DNA of 64,000 nucleotides, taken from NCBI GenBank assembly GCA_947561585.1, contig CANNZV010000438.1, forward strand, positions 186,001 to 250,000, given 5' to 3'. Shown here in pieces: positions 1 through 11,335 of this stretch. The DNA is from Caprella mutica. Its lineage: Eukaryota; Arthropoda; Malacostraca; Amphipoda; Caprellidae. Both the position numbers and the translations under genes were made by a program. Under the pieces are notes generated by a model, which saw nothing but the letters and a program-made list of their open reading frames with translations, did not search any database and had not been told where the DNA came from. Numbering within the stretch: the stretch's first letter is position 1; every line of letters starts with the position of its first letter.

Positions 1-1206
1 ATTAGTATCAAAGCTTACACAGGGTGGCTGCAAATAATATATGAAATGTTATATTAGTAACGTATGCAATACTACTTCTATTTTTGGGGTCATTCATCAC
101 ATTGCTACGAAATCATACTCAAATTATAGGAAAATGATACCAGAACGAAACGAAAATTATCAAATGTATGAACATAATTAAATGAAAAAATATACTCAAT
201 AATATCTATCTGAGTGCAGTATCATTTATGAAACATGTTGAGTGACGCAATATAGTTTATAAGTTAGATCTAGTAGAGTCAAATTCTAGCGTGTTGGTGA
301 TGTGGGTACAACAAAAGCTGAAGGATTGACATATCTCAAGCATAAGGTTTATTTGCAGGGTGTAGTATGTTTAACAGTGATAAATTTCAAAATGCACGAC
401 AGTATCATCATCTTCAATTAAATCAGCCATAGATACGTATATATATTTAGAGACATAGGAAAAGGAAGGCAGTCGAAAACGAGTTAAGGTGTTGGGCATT
501 AAATTTATTTCAACCTCAGTAAATCCATAAAAAATTGTGCATTTTTTTCTTTTGGAAAACTTATCCATAGATGCACCTACCATAGAAATGAACTTTCTTA
601 CTCTCTCAATCTATAAATTGAACGTTTAATTCTCCACAATTTCAGCAGGAAATAATAAGTTGTTAGGACAGATAAATATTGTTATATAATTACCAGACAT
701 TTTAAACATTGAAAGTACACGAGTATAAGTAAGAAGGATAAAACCAAGGGGATATCGTTGCAGTTGATATATTCAGAAACTATATATTTTATGTAAGGTT
801 GCCATGGTTAGTATCTACTAAAGCGGTATTTTCGCAATGAAAAGTAGAAAGCGAAATAGAAACAAGACGGGAACCTAAATATATCTATTAGTGATCATTT
901 TTATTTGGAAAATTATTCAGATATAGTGGTTTTGAAAATTTCAGATATCTATTCAATTATTCATCAGTTTTTTTTTTCTTAAATTGAATTTTACTAATAG
1001 GTTTCAAATTAGAGTTTCTTTATGAACATTCACTCTGTTTCATGGAGAATTTTATAGTCCACGACTGTAGGAAGGGATAGATCTTCCTGGATATAGATTC
1101 TCTTCTCATCTTATAGATTTCTCCTTGTGTCACCTATTGGAGTCAGATCTTAAAGAACTAGAGGTCACGATCTACAGTTTGAAGGTTTGGGAGGGATAGA
1201 GAGCAC
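1..1206. other. probable intron 3' of exon 4B; no exon seen
   Basis: I looked on the minus strand for the next stomatin exon (TRLLAQ-TTLRN-type sequence) and did not find it. A 70-codon minus-strand frame at 371-583 has no recognisable features. The stretch is AT-rich and most simply intron. Confidence 0.5.
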
Positions 1207-1304
1207 CTGTAGTCATCAATGTTGACTTCAGTTTTTGTGGGGTCGACAACACGAAGATAAACTACAGCGTCCACAGTCACAGACACAGAATCCACCGACA
1301 AAAT
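1207..1304 (-). CDS. stomatin-like exon 4B (alternative copy, distal)
   Basis: This 98-bp exon follows a CCCCAACACCCCAG acceptor and ends TACAG before GTGCTC. It reads in phase 0 for 32 codons, starting ILSVDSVSVTVDAVVYLRV and ending NIDDY, and leaves two bases of a split codon. This is the PHB-domain beta-strand segment that follows PPQE in stomatins, where family members read like V-L-[ST]-x-D-S-V-T-V-x-V-D-A-V-V-Y-Y-R-V. The core DAVVY-x-RV is retained, so 4B is the more canonical of the two copies. Length, phase and donor context equal those of exon 4A upstream. If spliced after 4A the frame shifts and meets a TGA within ten codons, so the two should be used alternatively. Confidence 0.85.
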
Positions 1305-3066
1305 CTGGGGTGTTGGGGATGAAAAATAGCAAACACTTGTCACAATCCAGATAGATTTAGATGGGAAATAGAGTGTTTTTCTATAAAGAGAGTTTCTAGT
1401 TAGACGAGGGTAGAATTGTGACAGTGATCGGTAATAAGTTATAAGAAATAGTGAATCTAATAGTTATGAGGATTGGGCAACATTGGAATTTAAGGATTTC
1501 GGAGAATGTGGGTTTATGATTGGACAACTACTACATTTATTTTCTAGTTTTTAATATGAATATGAATGGAACAATTAATGTTTTCGGAACACTTAGATTA
1601 CTATTTGTACTTAATGTATCAAGGGTTTTAGTAGGGACTACTTGATAAAAGGATTACACATAATGTGATGGCAACTGACAATGCTAATAACAGTAAGTCT
1701 TTGAAAAGATGTGATATATTCGAACTTTTATTACTAAATTAATTTTTTTCTGAATGAATGCAACGTTAGTCCTAAAGGTGAAAGTTAGTACAGAAAATAT
1801 TGTGTGTTAACGTCTAAAAATTCTTTTATAGAAAATCAAGTATTTAAGAACCTAGTGTTTTTATTCAAAAACTGAAACGTAGTTGTATAGTTTTAACTGA
1901 TATTAATAATTATCCTATTTTCAATCAGGACTGAACAAAAAAGAGAACTATTCCTATCATAGTTTTTTCTTCGAAAGAATAAAACGCAGGATTGTTTCGA
2001 AAATAAACAAAGAAAAATTTGTAGCAATACAGACTGCATGTGCTTGGTTTTTTGCCATGATCAGATGGTGTAGGCAAGAAAGAGTGTACAGAAACAATAG
2101 TTATATATCGATATATGGTGCTGCTATGAAGCGTATACATTGCATTGCCGAACAACAGACAGTTTAAGTTAGGAGAGGGAGATGTCTATTTATATTCATG
2201 AGGCAGTTTAGATATGAATGTTCAGACAGTAGAGATAGGCGGTTAGGAACCCAATAAATTGATGAATAAAAGGTGGTGATAATGTAAGCGACATAAGGGT
2301 AGTGTTGAGGATGTGACACAAAATAAAATGGTTTAAAGACTCGATCAGAGTCTCAACAAAATCATTTTGAAGCAGAAACATAAAGAGGCTTTATTGGTGA
2401 ATTTAGAGGTTCTCTGCATCGAGAAGGCAGTTAGTATTACTGAAGGAGCTTGAATCTATCAGCTGACTACACAGAAGTTTATTGCATGTAGAGTGAATTA
2501 GTTAGAAAATGGTCGCTATTTTCGAAATGAATAAGTTAACTAATATATTGGAAATATTTTGATCTGGATTTCAGTGTGGAAATAGCGAACATTTTGGTAG
2601 GTTGTAGTGGCATATCGTCTATAGGTCTGGGAGTTCTAAAAGCGCACTTGCTTGAAGCGACAGTCGTAGAGTTGAAAGTCTTCTACAGATCGAAACTCTT
2701 TTCCAATGCATTGCTGCTCTTCAATATTGTCATTTAAAAATTGTTAGAAGTGTTCATTGAAAATATTGAAGGATTTCAAAATTGTAAGTTGATCTGAATC
2801 TAGAAATATGACAAGTGAAGTTACCAGTAATCAGGAAATCTAAAGGTAGTCATTGAAGTCTTCAATTAGATATAATACACTAAATTTTATGTCATTTCTA
2901 CTAGAAATATTTGGCTGACTCTGTCATATACAGTAAGAATCCACTGAAGAGTGTTTCATCAATGTGGTCTATCCTACCGCAAAATGGTTCCACACTGTCA
3001 GAGGACATCCTAGTGTTGAAAAAAGCCACTAATGTTACCAATTGGATGTGAGGTAAAGTGCAGCAC
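1305..3066 (-). other. intron between exons 4A and 4B
   Basis: About 1.76 kb of AT-rich sequence between the two exon 4 copies. I saw no third copy of the exon here. The sequence just after the 4A and 4B donors is itself similar (frames read RCCTLPHIQLV and RCSLSLPNLQTV), which suggests that the duplication included intron flank or that the flank is conserved. Confidence 0.6.
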
Positions 3067-3164
3067 CTGTAATCGTCAATGTTGGTTACTGTTTTCACGG
3101 AGTCCACAATGTGAAGCTCAAGAATAGCATCCACTGTCACTGTGACCGAATCCCGAGACAGAAC
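3067..3164 (-). CDS. stomatin-like exon 4A (alternative copy, proximal)
   Basis: This 98-bp exon has acceptor CAG before GTTCTG and ends TACAG before GTGCTG. It starts VLSRDSVTVTVDAILELHIV and ends NIDDY, and is 20/32 identical to exon 4B with no indels. It joins exon 3 (ending PPQE) in phase 0 and leaves the same two-base split codon as 4B. It differs from the family at the normally aromatic/basic stretch: VVYYRV-type residues are replaced by ILELHI. The acceptor has a weak pyrimidine tract and the donor is non-optimal. It could be a functional alternative exon giving a PHB domain with different surface chemistry, or a decaying duplicate. The intact frame and intact splice dinucleotides argue for function. 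Confidence 0.75.
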
Positions 3165-3221
3165 CTGTGCATGACATGAGGTTCACTGAATTCTGGATGG
3201 TTTCTAGAACAGTTCGTCGAT

Positions 3222-3344
3222 GGACAAATCACCGTCGGACAATTTGTCCTATATTCGTTACAAGTTAATGAACTTGATGGGTTACATTACTAGCTCCATC
3301 TATTAATTCAGTTTAGACAATTGTCTGACGGTGATTTAACCGGT
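3222..3344. repeat. short foldback in intron 3
   Basis: An arm reading AAATCACCGTCGGACAAT near 3226-3243 is mirrored near 3314-3336 (reverse complement AAATCACCGTCAGACAAT), with about 65 bp between. This is a small inverted-repeat element or MITE remnant lying 58 bp upstream, in gene sense, of the exon 4A acceptor. No target-site duplication was identified. Confidence 0.6.
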
Positions 3345-4877
3345 CACGCTCTGGATGATCAATTGGAGCAGCAGATATGCCGCCTGGACTGAATTTTAAT
3401 TACTGATGTAATGAGGGGTATCAAAGTTCTGGAATAAAAGCTATTGATTGTTCATTGAAGCTTTGTATATATAATGACAATAAATATGTTATTGTTGTTC
3501 ATCCTTCATGTATTCAGTTTTATGTTGCTAATTTAATTTTCAACATATTTACAATCTGAATGTTTTAGATAATCATATAGGCTCCTGTTTCATATATTTT
3601 TTAGCAGTTATTTTAAAAATTGGGTTAAATAAATATAGAAATGACAATGGGAAGCCCGATTCCGTTCAACAAGGAATGGTTTTCTAGAAATAGGATACAA
3701 AAAATGAAAAATAGCATTTCATTAAAAAATGGCTATGTACCTGAAATCGAGAATGATTTTCGAAATTTTTTACATAATTTTTATTTTTGCATCAATGATC
3801 TGAATTTTTTTTTCTGTCCAGATTTGGAACTGAAAATGACTTAGTTTTATTTCTTTATCAAGCTACCTTATGTTCTATAAGCACAAATCTAAAAGCCACA
3901 ACACGAACACGATATTTAATTTCGAAAACTGTCTGTTGTTTGGATTGAACATTAAAGTTCACAGAAGTTTGTTCTAGTCACGTATTCATAGCCTAGGCAG
4001 TATTTGATAATTTCCTGTTCAAACTGAAAATAAATGATATTTTGGCTGATTAATAATGATGTTGTCATCTGGATTATTCCTAAATCTTGTCGACAAAAAA
4101 ATCAACTTTGAAGTAATGTGACAAATATCCACAGTAGCTTTACTTTTATGATGTTTCTGGTCATTTATTATTGCAGGTATATGATAATAAAAGCATATTA
4201 AAGAAATCTGCGAATTGTAAATGCAATAAAGAACAAAACAACCAAATCAACTGTATCGGTGAAACCAAACAGATTCGGAAACAATGAAATGGTAAATGTG
4301 TTTCTATAAATTAAATTGAAATATTTCCATTTTTCTTGACCAACGAACTGAACTATTTTGAAATGCGCCGGATACATATAAAAAAAAATATTTAATGATA
4401 CCTATTTTTTTGCAAAAAAGGATGCACAATAATTATTAAAATGTAGGAAACTTAGGCTGGTACCAATATTAAAACTTAAAAACTTATCTGCTGAAGTCAT
4501 CTCCAATAGTAGAAAGATTTACTTTCCTGGTATCTCTGTTATTAAATGCTATTCAAAATCAATCAGCTAAATAAATCCCCATTCACATCACTCTCTGCCA
4601 TACAATGAATATTCTGGATCTGAGACAAACATTTATAAGGGTGACAATGTTATGCTGTTTTTAAAATATGGAAAAATAACTTTTATTTACTTTCATTGAT
4701 GACATTCAAGTGTGCATCCTAATATTAAAGTGTCAGAGAAACTTCTATATGCATTCATTCCACTTTTTATCGTCTGTACTTATCAACAGCATAAACGATA
4801 TCAAAAATTCTTTTTGAGTAGATATTATGCACAGACACTCTACTTTGTAGTCGGCACATACGGGAATTACAACTCAC
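3345..4877 (-). other. intron 3 of the stomatin-like gene
   Basis: AT-rich sequence with no exon or repeat recognised. A 67-codon plus-strand frame at 3641-3844 has low-complexity content and is antisense to the gene, so I do not call it. Confidence 0.6.
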
Positions 4878-5033
4878 TTCTTGTGGTGGTACGTCGAAGG
4901 AGACTGTTCGGAGGTCAACCTTCTTGTAGGAATCGATGCAAGGGATGATGAAGAAGATACCGGGACCTTTGGCTCCTCCTTTCAGCAGTCGACCGAGCCT
5001 GAAGATGACGGCTCTCTCGTACTCCTGAACCAC
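4878..5033 (-). CDS. stomatin-like exon 3 (start of PHB/SPFH domain)
   Basis: This 156-bp exon of 52 codons is codons 55-106 of the model. It begins [16 protein letters not shown], the hallmark start of the stomatin PHB domain, continues through a [20 protein letters not shown] segment and ends SFDVPPQE. The acceptor is TTTTTCAG before GTGG and the donor is GAA followed by a perfect GTGAGT. Phase is 0 at both ends. Family knowledge: this segment forms the membrane-proximal part of the PHB fold and takes part in oligomerisation. The match to animal stomatins is strong enough to be decisive. The reading frame continuing past the donor loses all family similarity, which supports the splice site. 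Confidence 0.96.
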
Positions 5034-5497
5034 CTGAAAAATGCAATAACTTCAAATATTGAACACATTTTATTTTCAAAATGCCCTTTAGAATCTTCGT
5101 AGATTAGCTATTGTTGGAATTTCATTACCAAATGCTGAAAATCTAATAATTTAGACCAACTTGGGTAAAGGAACTATCTAACTTTAGTGAGTGAAGGGTC
5201 TATAGTCCAAAGATCTGTCACTTGCAGAGAATATTTTTCAGATCCTTAGCTGGATATACGTTATTTGACTTTATATTATTTATTAGCATGTTATATAAAT
5301 ACTGTACCTTACCCCTTTGGTCTTCAATTATTGAATTTGCTAAATAATAATCTATAAAAAATACATGTATTCAGTTCAATTTCTGAAACTTTAAAATCAA
5401 TTTTTCAAATCCAACTTTTCCAGTTTCCAATTCAACATTTGAATAGTAATTCCATTTTCAAAATTCGAATTTGTTATTATTTATTATAATAGTTTAC

Positions 5498-5598
5498 CTT
5501 TATACAGAGACATAGCGAGAAGGGGAATGTGGCGATGATGAAGAGGTACGAAATGAAAGTGAGGATCACGGCACATATTCCGGGACTGTCTGCACTCG
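5498..5598 (-). CDS. stomatin-like exon 2 (membrane hairpin)
   Basis: This 101-bp exon supplies two bases completing Ser21 and then 33 codons, residues 22-54. It reads SADSPG, then a long hydrophobic stretch from ICAVILTF to IIATFPFSLCLCIK. Pro46 in TFPFS corresponds to the invariant hairpin proline of stomatins (in MEC-2 and podocin it sets topology and cholesterol binding). Cys50 and Cys52 just after it are likely palmitoylation sites. The acceptor is TTTTTTTCGCAG and the donor is AAG before GTAAAC. It joins exon 3 in phase 0 (CIK then VVQEYER), exactly as in the family. Confidence 0.92.
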
Positions 5599-6732
5599 CT
5601 GCGAAAAAAACGCACTAGTTAGTCACTAATCAGTAGGTAGGTAGTAGAAAAAAGAAACGAACCGCAGCGTTACGTACATCTTATAATAAAACCCATCTTT
5701 TGGATAATATATCTTATGTCTTAAACCCCTTCTTAATCATATTGTAAACTTTAAAAAGTTATTGCTGAGAGAATGCTGTCTTAACTACAAATAGTTATCG
5801 AATTAAATCGTGTTTATCATAAATACTCCAAGTCTATTATTCATAAGTGTAATTATTTGTTTGAAGATTATCAATATTAATAAAATACATTATAGAAATA
5901 GAAATGTGATAATACAGTTATTAATTAACAATTGAAGAATATGATATTATCTGATAGAAATTTGTGATTTTCTATCATCGAACTTAACGAACTGGAATGT
6001 GGAATTTTCGAATGAAAATGGCTATGATTTATAAAAAAAGTATTTTTTATTAAAACTCGTACATTCATCAGTAAACAATATGTAGGCAATTAGTATACTG
6101 ATATCAGTTAATTTGTTACAATTAACAGAGAAGTAAACACAAAAATTAAATTGCAGAAAAAAACAACTTTAAGACTTCACAAGAATATATAACGTTATAA
6201 TGTTGAAAATAGTATTAAAAACAAAGTGAAATATAAAGAAAGTATACATTCAATTGAAAAATTAAAAATTCAAGGCTATTTTTAGGGAAGTTTTGCGTCC
6301 AAATTTCAAACTAAACTGACGAAAACCTCAACCAACGAAAATCTGTAACATTGACGAAATTTTTCTATTTGTAAAAAAAGTAAATTATTACCTATACGAA
6401 TAGAAAATTTATAAAATAATGAAAAAATAATATCATCTCAAAAAACAGTTACACAATCTCAAAAAATATTTTATCATTTTAACAAATAGTTACATAATAA
6501 TACACATATGTGTACAATCAAACCGTAAATATATACTCGCAATGTCCCTCCATTACTCGTTACGTTGTGAACGAATTACATTTTATGACGTGTGATAAAC
6601 CAATCAAGTTAATTCACTTCTTTCCTATTGAATTTCAGTGAACTAGCAAATAAATAGGAAGTTTTAGTAATTTCTGCCTTCTGATCAAAGTAAATACTAT
6701 AAATGAATTACTTTGTGCTGTAATTTACTTAC
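5599..6732 (-). other. intron 1 of the stomatin-like gene
   Basis: About 1.1 kb of strongly AT-rich sequence. No exon or repeat was recognised. Confidence 0.6.
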
Positions 6733-6793
6733 AAGGCCATTCTCCGTAGTCGACCCCTCCCGTTTCCAACCGGCCACTACCATACTTGTTCAT
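6733..6793 (-). CDS. stomatin-like exon 1 (start codon and cytosolic N terminus)
   Basis: This exon of 20 codons plus one base reads MNKYGSGRLETGGVDYGEWP and ends at a perfect donor, T followed by GTAAGT. The single leftover base joins the two bases that open exon 2 to make a Ser codon, so phase agrees. The short polar N terminus is typical of stomatins before the hairpin. An in-frame TGA lies eight codons upstream of the ATG, so this ATG is the natural start unless another acceptor lies within those codons (TACACTAG and GATAGAAG are possible). The assignment rests on donor quality, phase and position, not on family conservation. Confidence 0.75.
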
Positions 6794-7327
6794 TGGACTT
6801 CTATCTAGTGTACGTCATATAAAAACTAACAACCGCATTGGTTCAAAACAAACTCATTATACTTGATGAAACCTCTAAGCTTTTCTCTGAAATTCGATTT
6901 GCGTGTTTGGCTCTTCTGATGGAAGAACCAAACTCTATTATTTAGTGACTAAATAAAGACTAATTGTTTATTGGGGACAGTGTGCTCTGGTATTAGGTTA
7001 ACTTTGAACCTTCACTTAGAACAATTTAGAAGTTTTAGCAATTAAAAGAGGAAACCTAAATTTTTTATTCTCACTTTCCAATATTTATACTACATAATCA
7101 ACAGCATCTAAATATAGGATTATAAACGTGACTCTTGTAATTAGAGTATTTCTTCTTATTAATGTGCAATTACTTTCATCTGGTATAATAAATTGAATTG
7201 AGGTAACAATTTTTCAACCCAGAGGCTTGTTTCTTGCGCGCTTCGTAATTCTTTGCTCACCTTCTAACTACCACCAGTCACGACACCTAATACAAAGAAT
7301 AGCTAGGGGACAACATAGCATGTACAA
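6794..7327. promoter_or_regulatory. 5' flank of the stomatin-like gene
   Basis: On the minus strand, TTTTTATATGACGT lies about 30-45 bases upstream of the ATG and gives a TATA-like string next to a TGACGT half-CRE. No clear initiator could be fixed, and a non-coding first exon further upstream is equally possible. Low confidence. Confidence 0.2.
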
Positions 7328-7520
7328 CACTCTTAGGGAGTCATGAATAAGGAAAACCTAACACGTAGATCAATTTTACTGAGTCAGGCATAAGGAAAAT
7401 CTAAAACATATATCCATAATAATGAATACGGAATACCTATACATGTAAATGAGTGGAGAATCAGAAAAACCTAATAGAAACATCACTCTTAGTGAGACAC
7501 GAATATGGAACGCCATGTAA
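7328..7520. repeat. degenerate minisatellite, about 43-bp unit
   Basis: About four diverged copies of a unit reading GAGTCATGAATAAGGAAAAC followed by CTAA and a variable tail, with starts near 7338, 7381 and 7450. Confidence 0.65.
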
Positions 7521-10494
7521 GTATATTATCTTTATAGTGGACCGTTAATAACAGTCATAGTAATTCATGGAAATGGTTATCGAAAAAACAAATATACAAA
7601 TCTATTACATCAGCTTATTAGTTTGCATTCTTGGTCATGATTTTAAATATTCTTTCATTCCGATTAATTCAACAACTCGTGTGGTTATGTAACTGAATTG
7701 AGCGTTTAATTGCTTTACACAATCTACAATATCTTGATCCAAAGATTAGGTCCGTTAATAGAACTCCTAATCTATTTGCAGGGCTGCATTCAGTGCATTA
7801 GAGGAGGCTTGAGTGTACATATATACAGGTATATAGCTTCCAGGTCAAATCTATACCGACTATACGGCTGCTATTATCTTTGTTTGTGTCTCAGACGATA
7901 AGAACTGGTGTGTTTGCACTGCTCCTGGATTGCTGAAGTACATGCCTCATCTCTATGAATAGCCTTCTATGACTGTTAAGGGAAATACCTACAATATTCA
8001 ATTTAATTAGGTTGTTACGATCATATCATTATATTATGTGTTTAGGATTAAAAACAGGAATTGTCAACTAAAAAAATTGTAAGAAAGATGCTTGTTATGA
8101 TCATTATGATTAGGAAAAGGTGAATTTTAATAGCAGTAGCTTGAGAGCTCTTAGTACAGCTAAATTCTAACATATGGGGCCATAAAATGGAAACGGTCTT
8201 TATTAGTATTGGTTATTAGCAAACATGGCACGAATTCGAGGAAATTCCATTGATTTGCGAGTGTTTCTTCGTAATAGAAACAGAATTCATATCTTCAAAA
8301 ATCAAACTAGAAGAACTTATGTAATCGTTAAAAATAACGATTATTGATTAACGATCAATTGATCATTGATTTTTTAATTGAATAATGGTAAATAATCTAA
8401 ATAAAAAAGTACGAGTAAAACCAGAGTCCAACTTTTCCAATACAATTTGTAACTCTCATGAGTAAGAACATCTTATCTAATTCGGTAAATGGGATCATAT
8501 CAATTCAGTTTGGGTCAACAACAAGCTTGTCTTGAAATCCAGAGAATGAGGAACATCTAAAGAGCTTTTAATAACTTGTTTTCAGTCATTTTCCTGCTAA
8601 TGTTTATCTTAGTAAGTATATTTTGTATACGTTTATACTACATTGGAATGATTATAATAGTAATTTGTAAATTTCTTTGTTTATTACAGATGTTTCGATT
8701 TTCTCACTATAATTATCTTATTTTATTTTATTTGTAAATTAAGTCTTTTCGAAATTCACAGTTGTGTAATTAGAGGAAAGATTATTCAATTTCCTTCCTT
8801 AATTACCAAAACTTTCAACTTAGAAGCGCGGTATGCAAATATCTGGTTTAACCAATTCTGTTCCTGTGCAATCTACCCAGTTAAGAAATTCGAATCACTC
8901 TCTTTCTATTGAGATGTTTAAGGTGATTTAGCTACTTTGAGGCTTTACAAGCACTACTAAGAATATGTCATTAGTTTTTCACCAATTTACTGTCCGTAGG
9001 TCTGTTATTTGGAAAAATATCGTCTTTAAAAAATATATAAAAAATTTATGTTTGTACCGAAATGTTAGTGCTATTTGAAAGATATATTCTAATCTTTGCG
9101 TGAAAAAGGTGGAGGAACTCTATCCATGAGCATTCTACAGACAAGATAAAGTAACTATTGATTACAACAGTACTCTAACTACACTTAATAGGCAATGGAA
9201 GGAGTGAAATTCGTGTACACTTCCCCCGCGTCTTATCGCTGACGGAGTCAACTCAATACTGAGGAGTTTCCCTCCTCTAATTTCTAGGATGAATTGCCTT
9301 TGTTTCCATATGAAAGGGCACCAGGGGTAGAAAATGAGAGGCAAGACGAGGATAAGTGCAGCTTAGAGGATATTGAACAACGAACGCTTTCCCATAAGTC
9401 GCTGAATTACAAGATATGTAGTATTTTCTCTTTAGGGGTTGAGCTTCCTTCTGACAGTACATATAGTGAATTGTATTCAATAATCTATATACTTAACAAG
9501 ATTATAAGATATAAATTAGGAAATTATTATCATTATTGGACACTGATTATGATAATACTCCTGTAGAATAAATTTGAATCAATGAAGTAAATATCTATAA
9601 GTTAAGTTCAATCTTCAACTCAAACACCAATATTTTTCACCGCTTATCAGCCTATCCAAACCCTATCAGGTTTATTCCATGACGACATTCAATGAGCATC
9701 TTGCATATCTCTCAGAGGGGCAATGCATCTCAACTATGGACAATAATTTGTGTCTGTACCTTGTCATTTGATGGCCCAATGGAGTTCAATGAGCCTTTGC
9801 TCTCTATTTAATTAAAGTTCAATCCCGTGCTGTCTCGAAGTCTTACAGTACATGCAGCTGTCCAGGTATAATGTTACAACAGACCGCCACAATGGACTCT
9901 AATGAATCCAGGATGTAAGACTGATTTAATTTCAAGCTATGATTTCATGTTGTGTCTCATGCATAATTTTAATCCTTATGAGCTATTATAGTTTGTGTCT
10001 CAGATCATATAGCATAGAAAATGAACTACTTTGAATTATTGATATTAAATTCATATGTGTACTGTCACAAACTAAATTTAGAAGGTAGAAGGTATAGCAA
10101 TGAGGGTTCAAAAATCTCACATCAACGTGAAAGAACGATTTCATTTCTCTAGAGCACCATGGCATATATATTCATTTTTTTGCTTTAACCCCGACGAAAT
10201 TGGTAACGGCTAAGAAAAGCTCGACTAATTATTGTTCGGCTTGAACGCTCAGAGTCAACATTAACCGGATTACACGACACACAACCTTTCATCTCCCTGT
10301 GACTTTAATTTTCCACTTTTGAATATCTGAAGCTTGTCAACAATTTGGGTAAACTTTAGAGTTTTTGACAATTAGATGGAAAAAGAACTTACATCAGTGA
10401 ATACGAAATTGAATATTTTTAATAAATTGACATTCAATTTTTTTAAACAATTTAAAGATTTCAATAGAAATATAGTTTTCGTGTATTGTTAATT
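7521..10494. other. no gene seen
   Basis: AT-rich non-coding sequence. The open frames near 7.7 kb and 9.2-9.6 kb overlap on opposite strands and have no protein-family features. A relatively GC-rich patch at about 9640-9860 has stops in the frames I tried and could be a conserved non-coding element. Confidence 0.4.
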
Positions 10495-10572
10495 ATTGAA
10501 TCTGACTCCAGATTCAATTAATTCTACCATTGATATGAAAATTATTATCATAAGACCAGTTGAGCTGGTCTT
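10495..10572. other. two adjacent strong hairpins
   Basis: ATTGAATCTG-ACTC-CAGATTCAAT (10495-10518) is a perfect 10-bp stem with a 4-base loop. AAGACCAG-(5 nt)-CTGGTCTT (10552-10572) is a perfect 8-bp stem. No function is assigned. Confidence 0.6.
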
Positions 10573-11335
10573 TCATCCTATGAAATAGATAGTTAGGTTC
10601 ATCTTGCTGAGAAACATCACGCAATGATGAATGGGTAGAGCCACCTACAGTCTATCAAGATCTAATCACCGAAAGATTTTTATCAAATGAAACTGAATAA
10701 AATTGCAGTAACAAAGTGCATATATATTCAATAGATGCCCCAAACGACCATGTGCAAACGAATAAGTTTGAGTCCGCCATACGATTCACATTTGAAATTC
10801 CACAGTCGCTCGCTATCAATGAGAATATTCCAGAGAGTTAAAACAGGATAATCGGATCCAAATGAAAAGGGATTTATCGCATCATCGAATCACTTTGCAA
10901 TGGATTCAGCTACGCTTAAATGCAATTTGATAGCAATGATTGGTGAGTTGCCTAGATATCGTATGCACGACCAGGAATCTACACTCACTGAAAATGTAAT
11001 CATCTATTTTTCCAATAAATGTTAACATATTTCAACAGTTAAAATGGTATAATAAGAAAATAAAGTAAATGGAAAATTTAAATTAAAAGCTTCTAAAGTA
11101 AGTTTTGCAAGATTCAATGTTATAACATTTACTTTATTTTGATTCAAAATTGAGTTCTAGAAATGGGAGATATAAGTCATTGATTACATTTTTGTTCCAA
11201 ATGGGCACATTTCTTGATTTTCACTACACACGGCTACATTGCAGAGTGATGTAGTCACATTTCAATATTCACAGTAAAAAAATGTGTGATAATAGGTAGA
11301 TAATATTGAAGATATCAATGATCAACGTTCGGTGG
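10573..11335. other. no gene seen
   Basis: AT-rich sequence without a convincing open frame or repeat. Confidence 0.4.

Larger units (their letters stand above)
1..6793 (-). other. stomatin-family gene, 5' part (gene span, open at left edge)
   Basis: Five coding exons on the minus strand form the start of a stomatin/MEC-2/podocin-like gene: 6793-6733, 5598-5498, 5033-4878, then 3164-3067 or 1304-1207. Introns are about 1134, 464, 1713 and 1762 bp and all have GT..AG ends. Exons 1 to 3 sum to 318 bp, which is 106 codons, and every junction phase fits. Family knowledge: these proteins insert a hairpin into the inner leaflet, oligomerise through the PHB domain, bind cholesterol and tune ion channels such as touch-receptor DEG/ENaC channels. 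The remaining PHB domain and C terminus, expected to continue with a TRLLAQ-type motif, were not found between 1 and 1206 and should lie beyond the left edge. I cannot say which insect paralogue this is, so no symbol is given. Confidence 0.88.

Noticed and set aside
371..583. Next stomatin exon
   Set aside because: The 70-codon minus-strand frame has no similarity to the expected PHB continuation.
4712..5102. Plus-strand ORFs over 4.7-5.1 kb
   Set aside because: Antisense shadows of stomatin exon 3.
10552..10572. Rho-independent terminator
   Set aside because: The hairpin is followed by a short T run, but this is eukaryotic DNA with no bacterial gene nearby.
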